Source: Bacillota bacterium
GTDB lineage: Bacteria; Bacillota_I; Bacilli_A; RFN20; CAG-826
Direction of reading: 5' to 3'
NCBI GenBank assembly: GCA_023443485.1
Contig: JAEZUH010000107.1
Coordinates: forward strand, 1 to 18,526
DNA length: 18,526 nucleotides
The notes below the pieces were generated by a model. That model worked only from the letters and a program-made list of their open reading frames with translations. It was not told the DNA's origin and made no database searches. The position numbers were made by a program, and so were the translations under genes. Below are positions 7,325 through 15,623 of this stretch, one piece after another. Positions within the stretch are counted from its first letter, which is position 1, and each line of letters starts with the position of its first letter.

Positions 7325-8140
7325 TTAGCCTAACGCTACTTCCATGACCATCATCAGGACAAAGCCAATCATGAATGACCACATTGAATAATGGGAATAT
7401 CCGTTTTGTCTTGCCTCGGGCATAATTTCATCGAGAGTGACATAAAGCATGGCTCCAGCCGCTAAAGCTAACAACCAAGGTGTCACCACCACTAGTTGAG
7501 CTAAGAATAAGGCCGCTATGGCAAATATTGGCTCCACTAAACCGGAAAAAGCACCGAATAAAAAAGCTTTCCACTTTTTCATTCCATCCCCAAACATGGG
7601 AATAGATATTGCTGCACCTTCGGGAATGTTCTGTATAGAAATACCTATAGCTAGTGATAAGGCGGAAGCACTAGCGGCCGCCACTAATATAGGATCAGGA
7701 TTGGCTCTTAAAGCGATAGCGAGACCACAAGCGAAGCCGACGGATAGCCCTTCGGGAATGTTGTGGATAGTTACAGCGAGAAAGAAACGGATGTTTTGAC
7801 TCACAGCTCGATTTGGTAAACCCTCTTCAGTGTTGGTCAATTTGTGGAAGTGAGGGATTATCTTGTCTAAAGCGAACAACAATAGACCGCCAAAGATAAA
7901 ACCAGCCAAAGGAGGTAGAAAAGACCAGTCAGCGTAATATTTTTGGCTTTCCGAAATTGAGGGGAGAATGAGTCCAAAGAATGCGACGGAAATCATAATC
8001 CCACCGGCAAAGCCTAATATTATCGAACGTAATTTTGGAGTGAGGTCTTTTTTAAAGAAGAAGACTAATCCGGCTCCAAGAACGGTTGATAAAAAAATCA
8101 AAGCTATCGCTATTATTGATATTAGGATTGGGTCATGCAT
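7325..8140 (-). CDS. ZIP-family metal transporter
   Basis: The 271-residue integral membrane protein has about eight predicted helices. The metal-site helices carry the ZIP signatures HNIPEGLSVG (126-135) and IQNIPEGAA (169-177), and a late helix ends DEIMPEA (237-243). The loop HFHK (97-100) is a short version of the histidine-rich loop of this family. Bacterial members (ZupT/GufA type) bring Zn(II), and some Fe(II) or Mn(II), into the cytosol. The gene lies between a Cu ATPase and a copper chaperone in an apparent operon, an unusual partner for a zinc importer. The ribosome binding site is weak (GGAATTATT). Family is firm, substrate unknown. Confidence 0.9.
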   Translation of the reverse strand: MHDPILISIIAIALIFLSTVLGAGLVFFFKKDLTPKLRSIILGFAGGIMISVAFFGLILPSISESQKYYADWSFLPPLAGFIFGGLLLFALDKIIPHFHKLTNTEEGLPNRAVSQNIRFFLAVTIHNIPEGLSVGFACGLAIALRANPDPILVAAASASALSLAIGISIQNIPEGAAISIPMFGDGMKKWKAFLFGAFSGLVEPIFAIAALFLAQLVVVTPWLLALAAGAMLYVTLDEIMPEARQNGYSHYSMWSFMIGFVLMMVMEVALG

Positions 8141-8190
8141 AATAATAATTCCATTTTTTCCAGTTTATCACGAAGTAACAAAATGTACTT

Positions 8191-10398
8191 CTATGATTTG
8201 TTTGTTTTTTTCTCAATAAAGAGAGTTGAAGCGCTCAAAACGACAAATACACTACTGAAAGTCATCGCTAATGCTGCAATCATGGGATCGAGGGTAATTT
8301 GAAAACTTGGGTATAAAACACCCATCGCTATGGGAATCGAAACCACATTATAGAAAAATGCCCAAAAGAGATTCATTTTGATGTTTCTCATTGTTCGTTT
8401 GCTCAATTTATAAGCTCGATAGGCATCAAGCAAGTCATCTTTAACCAAAACGAGATCGGAAGATTTAATTGCGATATCGCTACCAGCACCAATTGCCATG
8501 GAAACATCAGCGACTTCTAGAGCGACAGCGTCATTGATGCCATCCCCCACCATTAAAGTCATACCATCTTTTTGATAGGAGCGAATGATTTCCGCTTTTT
8601 GATCAGGCAAAACTTCAGCATATATATCATCGACATTAAGTAGTTTATTCATCTCTTGGGCGTTCTCTTTGTTGTCGCCTGTCAACATGACGGTTCTGAT
8701 GCCATCCTTTTTGAAGGCTTTAACAGCCTGGATGCTCGATTCCTTGACTGAATCATTAATTAAAGCATAACCGAGTATTTCTTTCTCGCTTGCGAGAATG
8801 ACACAGGAAGAGGAATGAGTTTCGTAAGAAAAATCCAAACCAGCAATCTCTTTAATAAAAGAGGCATTGCCAGCATAGAGGGTTTGATTTTGATATCTAC
8901 CTTTTAGTCCTTTGCCTGGAACAGTAATCACTTCATCATATTTTGCAATAGGGATTAGCTCTTCTTCAGAATATCGAATAATTGCTTTCGCTAATGGGTG
9001 AGAGGAAGCTTTTTCAATACCATAGAGCAATGGGGCAAATTGATTATTTAAACTCACGAATTGAGTCACCATTAGGTCTCCTTTAGTTAAGGTTCCCGTT
9101 TTATCCATAATGATAGTTTTAATTTTGCTGAGATTTTCAAGAGCCTCGGCATTATGAATTAAAATGTGATTTTTGGCTGCCATTCCGGTGGAAATCATAA
9201 TCGCAATCGGAGTCGCTAAACCAAGGGCGCAAGGACAAGATATTACTAAAACAGGAATAGCAAAACTAATTGCCTGCTCAAAACTTTTTGAAAAAATCCA
9301 CCACACAACTAGAGTGATTAATGATAGTCCTAGAACAATGGGAACAAATATTAAACTTACTTTATCAACTACTTTGGCAATTGGGGCCTTTGAAGAAGAT
9401 GCTTCGTTCACCATCTCTACAATTCGAGCAATCGTTGAATTTGCGGAAGTAGACGTTGCCTCATAGAAAATATAACCATCTAGATTTGTCACACCACTTA
9501 AGATGTTATCTCCCGCTTGATGGAAGACAGGTAGACTTTCTCCGGTGAGTGATGATTCATTAAAGCTACCATGTCCTTGGCGGATTATTCCATCAACTGG
9601 GGCATTATAACCCGCAGTTAATTTGATGGTATCTCCGACACGGATATCTTTGATATCAACAATCATTTCTTGCTCACCTTTTACAACAATAGCAGTATCG
9701 CCTTGTAACTTTAATAGATCACTTATCGCGTTGCTCGTTTTACGTTTTGATTTAAATTCGATGTATTTTCCTAATGACACAAGGGTGAGGATTGTACCAG
9801 CACCATCAAAATATAGTTGTTCAAGAAAATGATGAACCATATCAGGCTGATTCCTTGTCGTTGAAAGAATAATCATTATTGAAGAATAAATTGAAAATAA
9901 AATTGATGCGGTTGAACCAAGAGCCACAAGTGAGTCCATGTTTGGTTTTAAACGAAATAGTTTATTAAAACCACTAGTGAAATAACGAAAATTCAAAATC
10001 ACAATCGGAATTAACAATACGAGTTGAATAATAAAGAGGTATATTCCACCATACACGCCATTTAAGAAGGGTGGGAGTGGGAAATTAAGCATTGGACCCA
10101 TTGCAACGTAAAGCAAGAAAACCAGAAGCACTAAAGAGACAATCAAAGATATCCCTTTATTCTTTTCTTGAGTTCGATAGTCTATTTTTTGAAATGGCAC
10201 GGCTTGGTAACCAGCACGTTTGACGGCTTTTATGATTGTTCTATCGCTAACATCATTACTTTCGTATTCCAAAGTATTGTTGATCAAATTAACAACAGCA
10301 TTATCCACTCCGGGTATTTTGCTCACTGAGTGTTCGACATGGGCTTGGCAAGCGCTGCAAGTCATTCCTTTAACTAAAAATTTGTGTTTCTTTTTCAT
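8191..10398 (-). CDS. copA: Cu(I)-exporting P1B-type ATPase
   Basis: This is a P-type ATPase with one N-terminal metal domain (GMTCSAC, about 11-17 from the chosen start). It has the actuator motif LTGES, the CPC ion-site motif in ISCPCALGLATP, the phosphorylation site DKTGT, the SSHPLA histidine of P1B pumps and the hinge GDGIND. Helix 7 has FFYN and helix 8 has MTFSS, the residues that define the Cu(I)/Ag(I) subgroup P1B-1. It pumps Cu(I) out of the cell. I chose the ATG at 10398, giving 735 residues and MKKKHKFLVKGMTC; an in-frame ATG at 10410 and a TTG at 10437 are alternatives, and none has a clear ribosome binding site. It is first in a cluster with the ZIP gene (50-nt gap) and copZ, and diverges from feoAB. 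Confidence 0.95.
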   Translation of the reverse strand: MKKKHKFLVKGMTCSACQAHVEHSVSKIPGVDNAVVNLINNTLEYESNDVSDRTIIKAVKRAGYQAVPFQKIDYRTQEKNKGISLIVSLVLLVFLLYVAMGPMLNFPLPPFLNGVYGGIYLFIIQLVLLIPIVILNFRYFTSGFNKLFRLKPNMDSLVALGSTASILFSIYSSIMIILSTTRNQPDMVHHFLEQLYFDGAGTILTLVSLGKYIEFKSKRKTSNAISDLLKLQGDTAIVVKGEQEMIVDIKDIRVGDTIKLTAGYNAPVDGIIRQGHGSFNESSLTGESLPVFHQAGDNILSGVTNLDGYIFYEATSTSANSTIARIVEMVNEASSSKAPIAKVVDKVSLIFVPIVLGLSLITLVVWWIFSKSFEQAISFAIPVLVISCPCALGLATPIAIMISTGMAAKNHILIHNAEALENLSKIKTIIMDKTGTLTKGDLMVTQFVSLNNQFAPLLYGIEKASSHPLAKAIIRYSEEELIPIAKYDEVITVPGKGLKGRYQNQTLYAGNASFIKEIAGLDFSYETHSSSCVILASEKEILGYALINDSVKESSIQAVKAFKKDGIRTVMLTGDNKENAQEMNKLLNVDDIYAEVLPDQKAEIIRSYQKDGMTLMVGDGINDAVALEVADVSMAIGAGSDIAIKSSDLVLVKDDLLDAYRAYKLSKRTMRNIKMNLFWAFFYNVVSIPIAMGVLYPSFQITLDPMIAALAMTFSSVFVVLSASTLFIEKKTNKS

Positions 10399-10446
10399 AT
10401 CCGCGTACATATTAGCACACAAGGTTAGTGGCAACAAACTTAATGC

Positions 10447-10476
10447 TTGACTTACCTCGCAATTACATTGTATAAC
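10447..10476 (+). promoter_or_regulatory. Promoter of feoAB
   Basis: TTGACT (10447-10452) and TATAAC (10471-10476) are separated by 18 nt, five of six matches to consensus at each element. Transcription would begin near 10483, inside the DtxR-type operator, and run about 80 nt to the feoA ATG, which has AAGGAG at 10551-10556. Confidence 0.7.
10469..10474 (-). promoter_or_regulatory. Candidate extended -10 of the copA promoter
   Basis: On the minus strand TATACA is preceded by TG plus one base, an extended -10 arrangement, without a recognisable -35. It overlaps the feoAB -10 on the other strand, so RNA polymerase could hardly occupy both at once, and the DtxR-type box lies just upstream of it. 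Confidence 0.35.
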
Positions 10477-10479
10477 ATA

Positions 10480-10498
10480 TGAGGTTAGTCTATCCTAA
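10480..10498. promoter_or_regulatory. DtxR/IdeR-type metal-responsive operator
   Basis: TGAGGTTAGTCTATCCTAA compared with the classical DtxR/IdeR consensus TTAGGTTAGSCTAACCTAA matches at 16 of the 18 non-central positions. It starts four bases after the feoAB -10 and covers the expected transcription start, the expected place for iron-dependent repression. It is also upstream of the copA -10, so bound regulator could affect both directions. No DtxR-family gene is in the window. Confidence 0.6.
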
Positions 10499-10563
10499 CT
10501 TGTTGGAAAAAGACTAAATTGTATTAAAAATGTTCATCGGAAAAATAAAAAAGGAGATACAGT

Positions 10564-10806
10564 ATGCAAAAGAAATTAAACGAGTTCTCTATTGGCGAAT
10601 TTGGAATTGTTAGCAATGTACTTGGCGAAGGCAAAATCCGCCGCCGTCTTTTTGATATGGGCATCACTCCTGGAGCCGAAATATTTTTAAGGAAGAAGGC
10701 CCCTTTTGGAGACCCTCTTGAAATACACGTCCGTGGCTATGAATTAACTTTAAGAAAATCAGAGGCAGAATTTATTATTTGTGAAATGGGAGCGAAGCGA
10801 TTATGA
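10564..10806 (+). CDS. feoA: Ferrous iron transport protein A
   Basis: The 80-residue protein is a single SH3-like FeoA domain. The typical pattern is visible: GEFGIVSNVLGEGKIRRRLF, then DMGITPGAEI, then GDPLEIHVRGYELTLRKSEA, a very standard FeoA fold ending. It is a small cytosolic partner needed for FeoB-dependent Fe(II) uptake. The ATG has AAGGAG eight nt upstream. Its TGA stop overlaps the feoB ATG in ATGA, coupling the two and showing that TGA is a stop in this organism. Expression is probably iron-repressed through the DtxR-type box upstream. Confidence 0.95.
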   Translation: MQKKLNEFSIGEFGIVSNVLGEGKIRRRLFDMGITPGAEIFLRKKAPFGDPLEIHVRGYELTLRKSEAEFIICEMGAKRL

Positions 10807-13058
10807 AAAGATTTGCTTTAGCAGGAAACCCTAACTGTGGAAAAACCACACTTTTTAACTCTTTAACTGGTTCTTCGGCATATGTTGGAAACTGGCCTGG
10901 TGTGACAGTCGAGAAGAAGGAAGGCAAATATAAAAAATGCAAAGAGCCAATTTCGATTGTGGATTTGCCAGGTATATATTCATTATCTCCCTACACTTCA
11001 GAAGAGGTTATATCTCGTAACTTTATCATTGACGAGAAGCCTGATTGTGTCATAAATGTTGTTGATTCAACAAATTTAGAAAGAAATCTATATCTAACCA
11101 CTCAATTATTAGAAATTGATGTTCCCGTTATCATCGCCTTAAACATGATGGACGCGGTTAGAAAGAGCGGTGATAGTATCGATCCAACTCTTTTAGAAAA
11201 AGAGGTGGGCGTCCCTGTCGTATGTATTTCAGCTTCTAAAGAAGAAGGACTCGAAGAGCTCATGAATCGAGCTTATGAAGTATCTCTCAAGAAACGTGAT
11301 TCTTCCAGTGTTTTATCAAATTCAAGTCTTAGTCACTTAATCAATGATGTTGAGTTATCTTTTAAAGGTCTTAAAGTTGATAATCCTTTATTCCATGCGA
11401 TTAAGTTAGTGGAAAATGATGAAATTGAAGTGAAAAATCACCCTCAACTAATAGGCATTGTTGATGAGTTTAAGAAATATTTCAAAGATGAAACTTTCGG
11501 TTCTGATTTGGAAGCCATCATTGCTGACAGCAGATATAAACACATCACTAATAATTTTTCCAAAGCCAAAACCAAAAAAAACAATGAGATTACAAAGACT
11601 TTCTCAACATCTGATAAGATCGATCGAGTCTTAACTAACAAATGGCTAGGTATCCCTTTCTTTTTGCTTATCTTATTTTTTATTTTCCATATGACTTTTA
11701 GTGAAAATCTTTTCTTTTTAGGAGGACTGTTCACTAATATCGCTCCTAGTTTTGAAGGCACATTCTTTGAAGGATTATTTTGGACTTCGAGTGGAATTAA
11801 TTCCATTGGAGTAATATTTGCAAATCTGCTCGGCAGCACTACCACTTGGCTTACGGAAATAGCCCAAGGATGGTTGTCTACTTCTCCTCAATGGGTATCC
11901 GGTCTAATTACTAACGGAATACTCGGAGGAATATTTGCAGTTCTTTCCTTCCTTCCCCAAATTCTTTTGCTTTTCTTGTTCTTCTCAATATTAGAAGATT
12001 CAGGATATATGGCTCGAGTAGCGTTTATTCTCGATCGCCTTTTTCGAAGATTTGGTCTAACAGGACGTTCGTTAATGCCAATGATTATGGGTTTTGGATG
12101 TTCGATTCCGGCAATAATTAATACTCGTACTCTATCAAATGACAATGAAAAGATTGCCACCATTCGTGTCATTCCTTTCTTTTCTTGCGGCGCTAAACTG
12201 CCAATATTAACCGCTGTCGCCGGTGGCATTATTCAGCAATTTGGAATTGGCAATGCTGACATTATTACTTTTAGTATGTATCTATTGGGCATGGGTGTCG
12301 CCATCGTTTCAATTTTATTGATGCGAGCCACAATAATGCGAGGACCAGTTCCTCCTTTCATAATGGAACTACCTGCTTACCATCTGCCTCAATTCAAAGC
12401 TTTAATGATTCATCTTTGGGACAAAGCAAAGCATTTCTTAAAAAAAGCCTTTACTGTCATCCTTGCTTTTACAATTATCATTTGGGTTTTCTCTCACTTC
12501 TCTTTTAGTTGGCAATATCTTGAAGATGTTGATATCGACAAATCAATTCTTGCTGGTCTTGGCCAATTAGTGACTCCTTTATTCACTCCACTGGGTTTTG
12601 GTTCACAACTCTCGGCATTTAGTTGGGTGTTTGTTGTCGCTGCCTTCTCTGGATTAATCGCCAAAGAAAATGTTATTTCAACTTTCGGAGTCTTAGGAGC
12701 TTGTGTGGCCGGATCGCTGATTGATATCGGCGGAGATGGAGGAATTGCCGCAGTCGCTACGATGATTCAAGGAACAGGAATTACTATTCCGGGTTTGATA
12801 TCTTTCATCGCTTTTAATCTTTTAACGATTCCCTGTTTCGCTGCTGTTGCAACCGCAAAAGCAGAACTGCCTAAGAATAAATTTGGCGGAACACTCGTAT
12901 TTTGGATTGCCACTTCATATATTGTTTCAAGCATGATTTATTTGATTGGTTCTTGGTGGTGGACAAGCTTTATATTCGTTGGTGTTTTTGCCCTCGGAAT
13001 TCTCACTATTTATTTGGTTAATAAACGCCGAGATAGCAAGCAAAGGATGGCTTCATAA
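10803..13058 (+). CDS. feoB: Ferrous iron transporter FeoB
   Basis: The 751-residue protein imports Fe(II) across the cytoplasmic membrane. The N-terminal G domain shows all motifs: G1 GNPNCGKT (8-15), G2 threonine in WPGVTVEKKEG (31-41), G3 DLPG (54-57), G4 NMMD (114-117) and G5 SAS (143-145). A helical GDI-like spacer follows to about 270. The membrane part from about 278 has the two pore-motif repeats GFGCSIPAI (427-435) and SCGAKLPIL (458-466) with their conserved cysteines, and EDSGYMARVAFILDRL (395-410). The length is typical of Firmicute FeoB. It overlaps feoA by 4 nt and is followed after 1 nt by a small Cys-containing membrane protein. Confidence 0.97.
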   Translation: MKRFALAGNPNCGKTTLFNSLTGSSAYVGNWPGVTVEKKEGKYKKCKEPISIVDLPGIYSLSPYTSEEVISRNFIIDEKPDCVINVVDSTNLERNLYLTTQLLEIDVPVIIALNMMDAVRKSGDSIDPTLLEKEVGVPVVCISASKEEGLEELMNRAYEVSLKKRDSSSVLSNSSLSHLINDVELSFKGLKVDNPLFHAIKLVENDEIEVKNHPQLIGIVDEFKKYFKDETFGSDLEAIIADSRYKHITNNFSKAKTKKNNEITKTFSTSDKIDRVLTNKWLGIPFFLLILFFIFHMTFSENLFFLGGLFTNIAPSFEGTFFEGLFWTSSGINSIGVIFANLLGSTTTWLTEIAQGWLSTSPQWVSGLITNGILGGIFAVLSFLPQILLLFLFFSILEDSGYMARVAFILDRLFRRFGLTGRSLMPMIMGFGCSIPAIINTRTLSNDNEKIATIRVIPFFSCGAKLPILTAVAGGIIQQFGIGNADIITFSMYLLGMGVAIVSILLMRATIMRGPVPPFIMELPAYHLPQFKALMIHLWDKAKHFLKKAFTVILAFTIIIWVFSHFSFSWQYLEDVDIDKSILAGLGQLVTPLFTPLGFGSQLSAFSWVFVVAAFSGLIAKENVISTFGVLGACVAGSLIDIGGDGGIAAVATMIQGTGITIPGLISFIAFNLLTIPCFAAVATAKAELPKNKFGGTLVFWIATSYIVSSMIYLIGSWWWTSFIFVGVFALGILTIYLVNKRRDSKQRMAS

Positions 13059-13059
13059 A

Positions 13060-13239
13060 ATGGAAGCGATTGAGATTATTGTTATCATTGTTTGCCTTGC
13101 AATTGTAAGCGGAGTTTTTGGCACTTGGATTTATAAAAAAATAAAAGGCAAGCCAACTGGAGACTGCGAATCTTGCGCTCTTTTAACTAACAAGAAAAAA
13201 ATCCTTAAAGCTTATCGTAAAAAATTTAAAAACAAATAA
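13060..13239 (+). CDS. Small FeoB-associated Cys-containing membrane protein
   Basis: The 59-residue protein has one N-terminal membrane helix (about 4-24), then a short basic stretch and the pair CESC (36-39), then a lysine-rich tail. This is the layout of the small proteins often found directly after feoB in Firmicutes (annotated as FeoB-associated Cys-rich or virus attachment p12 family). Its role in iron uptake is not known; the CxxC might bind Fe(II) or a cluster. The ATG begins one nt after the feoB stop, with AAAGGATGG upstream, so it is co-translated. A longer reading in the same frame would start within feoB, but it has no ribosome binding site and is unlikely. Confidence 0.8.
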   Translation: MEAIEIIVIIVCLAIVSGVFGTWIYKKIKGKPTGDCESCALLTNKKKILKAYRKKFKNK

Positions 13240-13270
13240 AAGATGGCACTTTTAAAGGAAATAGACGTTT

Positions 13271-13891
13271 TTAGCGGCTTTTTTCTTTATAGACTATTAA
13301 ATTCTTATAACGAGTAATTTTGTTTTCTTTTTCTAATTTACTCAGCAACCGAGAAAGTGTTTCCCTTTTCATAAATACATCTTTTGCCAGCGTAGTAACA
13401 TTCGAAAAATTAAGTCGGTTATCGTGCAAAAAGAGATGATACAAAAATCGTTCTTCTGCGCTGGAAAAAGATAATAACTTGATCGTCGCGTTAAGTCGTT
13501 TTCCAAAGTCAGATTGCACTTGTAAATACGCTTTTAAAAATGCCTCGTTTTGTCTTAATAAATTTAGTAAATACCGACGAGTAATAAAAGCTAATATTGA
13601 AGGTTTTGTCACGATGATATTGCCTCGATAATGAGGATCGCTGGAAAACAAAAGATTGTTACCAAAGACATCGTTTTCTTTTAAAACGTTATAGACAATC
13701 TCCTCACCATGATAGGTATAAGAAGAGATAACGACTTCTCCTTTTATAATTAGACCTAGTTCCTGACATTCTTCATTCTCATGAAAAATAATATGACCGC
13801 GAGAGAAGTTTTCAAAACGAAAAAACCTCTTTTCTGAATCTTGAATCAAATCTAATAGGCAGGTTTTTTTCTTAGAGTCTTCTGTGAGCAT
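13271..13891 (-). CDS. Crp/Fnr-family transcriptional regulator
   Basis: The protein of about 206 residues has an N-terminal cyclic-nucleotide-type beta barrel (FSRGHIIFHENEECQELGLI, then IKGEVVISSYTYHGEE and NDVFGNN), the long dimer helix (about 118-140) and a C-terminal winged helix with SNVTTLAKDVFMKRETLSRL as the helix-turn-helix. The cAMP-contacting arginine/serine signature of true CRP is not evident, and the N-terminus has a single cysteine rather than an Fnr cluster, so the signal is unknown. I chose the ATG at 13891; a GTG at 13897 is in frame. A TATAAT ends 11 nt before the ATG and no ribosome binding site is seen, so the transcript may be nearly leaderless. It is divergent from the binding-protein gene and is a likely regulator of it and of itself. 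Confidence 0.85.
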   Translation of the reverse strand: MLTEDSKKKTCLLDLIQDSEKRFFRFENFSRGHIIFHENEECQELGLIIKGEVVISSYTYHGEEIVYNVLKENDVFGNNLLFSSDPHYRGNIIVTKPSILAFITRRYLLNLLRQNEAFLKAYLQVQSDFGKRLNATIKLLSFSSAEERFLYHLFLHDNRLNFSNVTTLAKDVFMKRETLSRLLSKLEKENKITRYKNLIVYKEKSR

Positions 13892-13902
13892 AATCACACA
13901 TT

Positions 13903-13908
13903 ATTATA
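13903..13908 (-). promoter_or_regulatory. -10 element of the Crp/Fnr-type regulator gene
   Basis: A perfect TATAAT on the minus strand places the transcription start near 13896, about five bases before the ATG at 13891. The -35 at 17 nt spacing (CTAGTT) is poor, which suggests dependence on an activator or weak expression. Confidence 0.4.
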
Positions 13909-13910
13909 TA

Positions 13911-13927
13911 TTATTTTGATAAAATAA
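13911..13927. promoter_or_regulatory. 17-nt inverted repeat in the divergent regulator/binding-protein promoter
   Basis: TTATTTTGATAAAATAA has two perfect 7-nt arms around GAT. It fills about a third of the short gap between the divergent genes. It overlaps a plus-strand extended -10 (TGATAAAAT at 13917-13925) that would start the binding-protein transcript near 13932, just ahead of its GAGG. Regulators of the Crp/Fnr family bind twofold-symmetric sites of about this size, so it is a good candidate site for the adjacent regulator. Confidence 0.45.
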
Positions 13928-13945
13928 CTAGCGAGGTAATTAACT

Positions 13946-14881
13946 ATGAAAAATAAAATAGCCCTATTAGCGTTGACCAGTATGGTTCTTACAGGATGTG
14001 GAAACACCAGCCATGTTCTTCCTTTTAAAATTCTTACTCCTAACGGAGCTCCTGCAATAGCATTCTATAATTATGCAACTGATGTTAATTTTGAAACCAA
14101 CGGAACTCCCACCAACATCGTTTCTCAAATGATTGAAAATTCTGAATACGATCTAATTGTCATCGATACAACAAGCGGAATTAGCGCCATTAAAAATGGT
14201 GCGCCTTATAAGCTCGCCTCCACTATTACTCTGGGAAACTTTTTTATCGCCTCCACCGGAAATGATATTAATAAAGAGATGAACGATGGTGATACCATTG
14301 TCTTATTCGGAACAGCTGGTGCTGTCCCAAGCAAAATCTTTCACTATCTCTATGGCAATGAATTTGATTCAGGAATTGAATATGTCACTAATGTCGCCAA
14401 CGCAGCTTCTGCCCTTGTAACTGGGACTAATGTTGCAACAGGAAGCACTGTTGATTATGTCTTCATCGCTCAGCCAGTTCTTCATAAGGCGTTACAAAGT
14501 AACACAGATGCTTCTATCTATGTTGATGTTCAGGAAGCCTATGCGACAAAAAGTGACGGATTACCACTTATGCAAGCTTCAATTTTTATTAAGAATTCCG
14601 CAGAAGGAAGCAAAGTTAATTCTTTACTATCTACTTTAGAAAACGATATTGAAGATGGTATCGATGATCCCAGCAAAATTAAAGAAGGTATCGACTTATT
14701 GAGTGACACCGATTTAGCTTTATCTCGTTTTGGTGTTGATAGCACCACTATCCAGGAAGTTATGGAAGATAATGGCCTTGGATTAGGATATTTAAATGCT
14801 TTAGAAAATAAAGACGCTGTTGATGCTTATATTAACTTGTTTGGAATGGAGAATACGCTTGAAGAAATTTATTACCAATAA
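13946..14881 (+). CDS. ABC transporter substrate-binding lipoprotein (NitT/TauT-like)
   Basis: The 311-residue protein starts with a lipoprotein signal: basic MKNK, a hydrophobic stretch and the lipobox LTGC with Cys18. It would be lipid-anchored outside the membrane. The body has the layout of the small type II binding proteins of the NitT/TauT/ThiY group: KILTPNGAPAIAFYN, then YDLIVIDTTSGISAIKNGAPYKLASTIT, with hinge crossing near the centre. The substrate cannot be read from the sequence. The start has GAGG nine nt upstream. The permease gene begins inside its last codons, so the two are coupled. No ATP-binding subunit gene follows, which is unusual for this transporter class. Confidence 0.8.
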   Translation: MKNKIALLALTSMVLTGCGNTSHVLPFKILTPNGAPAIAFYNYATDVNFETNGTPTNIVSQMIENSEYDLIVIDTTSGISAIKNGAPYKLASTITLGNFFIASTGNDINKEMNDGDTIVLFGTAGAVPSKIFHYLYGNEFDSGIEYVTNVANAASALVTGTNVATGSTVDYVFIAQPVLHKALQSNTDASIYVDVQEAYATKSDGLPLMQASIFIKNSAEGSKVNSLLSTLENDIEDGIDDPSKIKEGIDLLSDTDLALSRFGVDSTTIQEVMEDNGLGLGYLNALENKDAVDAYINLFGMENTLEEIYYQ

Positions 14882-15623
14882 ATATTTCCTCTATAGTTTA
14901 GGTGTCATCACTTTTGTTCTTTTATGGTGGGTTGTTTCACTTATAGTTAACGAACCAATCGCGATTTTTCCTGACCCAATTAGAACCGTCTCCTATTCTT
15001 TTAATATCCTAGGTAAGAGTTACTTTTATCTCAGTTTAGGATATTCTTTGCTGAAATTATTAATAGGTTTTCTTATTGCTTTTGCGACTGGGCTTTTCTT
15101 TGGAACTATCGCCGGAAACTCACCTTCCTTTCAAAAATTTTTCTCCCCTATTATGACTGTTTTGAAAGCTATCCCAACTGTCGCGGTGGTTTTCTTGTTC
15201 CTCGTTTTAGTAAAGGCTAATAATCTGCCAATACTGACCATCATCTTACTCGTCTTTCCGATTATTTATGAGGCGACAAGCAATGGCATTAAAAATATTG
15301 ACACAAATATCATTGAGGCCATGAAATTAGATTGCCGGTCGACACTCCGCGGTAATTTCCAAATTAAGCTCCCTCTTGCTATGCCTTATGTTCTTGTAGG
15401 AGTCGCTTCTTCATTTGCTCTATCAATCAAGATTGAAATTATGGCAGAAGCTCTTTCCGGATTTACTGGTTATGGTCTTGGTGTGGCCATTAGATACGCT
15501 CAAGAGAACAATCCAGGAAATATGGTCCCAGTTTTTGCCTATTCATTTTTAGCCATTCTAGTCATGCTGATTATTTCCTTAGGAGCAAATCTTATTAAAG
15601 GAGCATTAAAAAAGAGGCTTTAA
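14859..15623 (+). CDS. ABC transporter permease (NitT/TauT/SsuC-like)
   Basis: The 254-residue membrane protein has about six helices and the cytoplasmic coupling loop (EAA-type) at about 153-176: EAMKLDCRSTLRGNFQIKLP. The region FPDPIRTVSYS is typical of SsuC/ThiX permeases. I place the start at the TTG of 14859, because GGAG stands seven nt before it and the protein then begins MKKFITNKYFLYSLG. An in-frame ATG at 14820 would add 13 residues with no ribosome binding site. It overlaps the binding-protein gene by 23 nt. It needs an ATPase partner, which is not in the window. Confidence 0.85.
   Translation: MKKFITNKYFLYSLGVITFVLLWWVVSLIVNEPIAIFPDPIRTVSYSFNILGKSYFYLSLGYSLLKLLIGFLIAFATGLFFGTIAGNSPSFQKFFSPIMTVLKAIPTVAVVFLFLVLVKANNLPILTIILLVFPIIYEATSNGIKNIDTNIIEAMKLDCRSTLRGNFQIKLPLAMPYVLVGVASSFALSIKIEIMAEALSGFTGYGLGVAIRYAQENNPGNMVPVFAYSFLAILVMLIISLGANLIKGALKKRL

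Noticed and set aside
10399..10437. Longer copA starting at TTG 10437
   Set aside because: No ribosome binding site at a useful distance; the added residues before MKKKHKF have no counterpart in the metal-binding domain.
10804..10806. TGA as tryptophan (Mycoplasma-type code)
   Set aside because: feoA ends at TGA at the normal family length and overlaps feoB; tryptophans across the window are TGG.
13240..13270. Hairpin between the small FeoB-associated gene and the regulator gene as a terminator
   Set aside because: AAAAG and CTTTT could pair, but the stem is only five A/T-rich pairs and there is no strong T-run; I could not support it.
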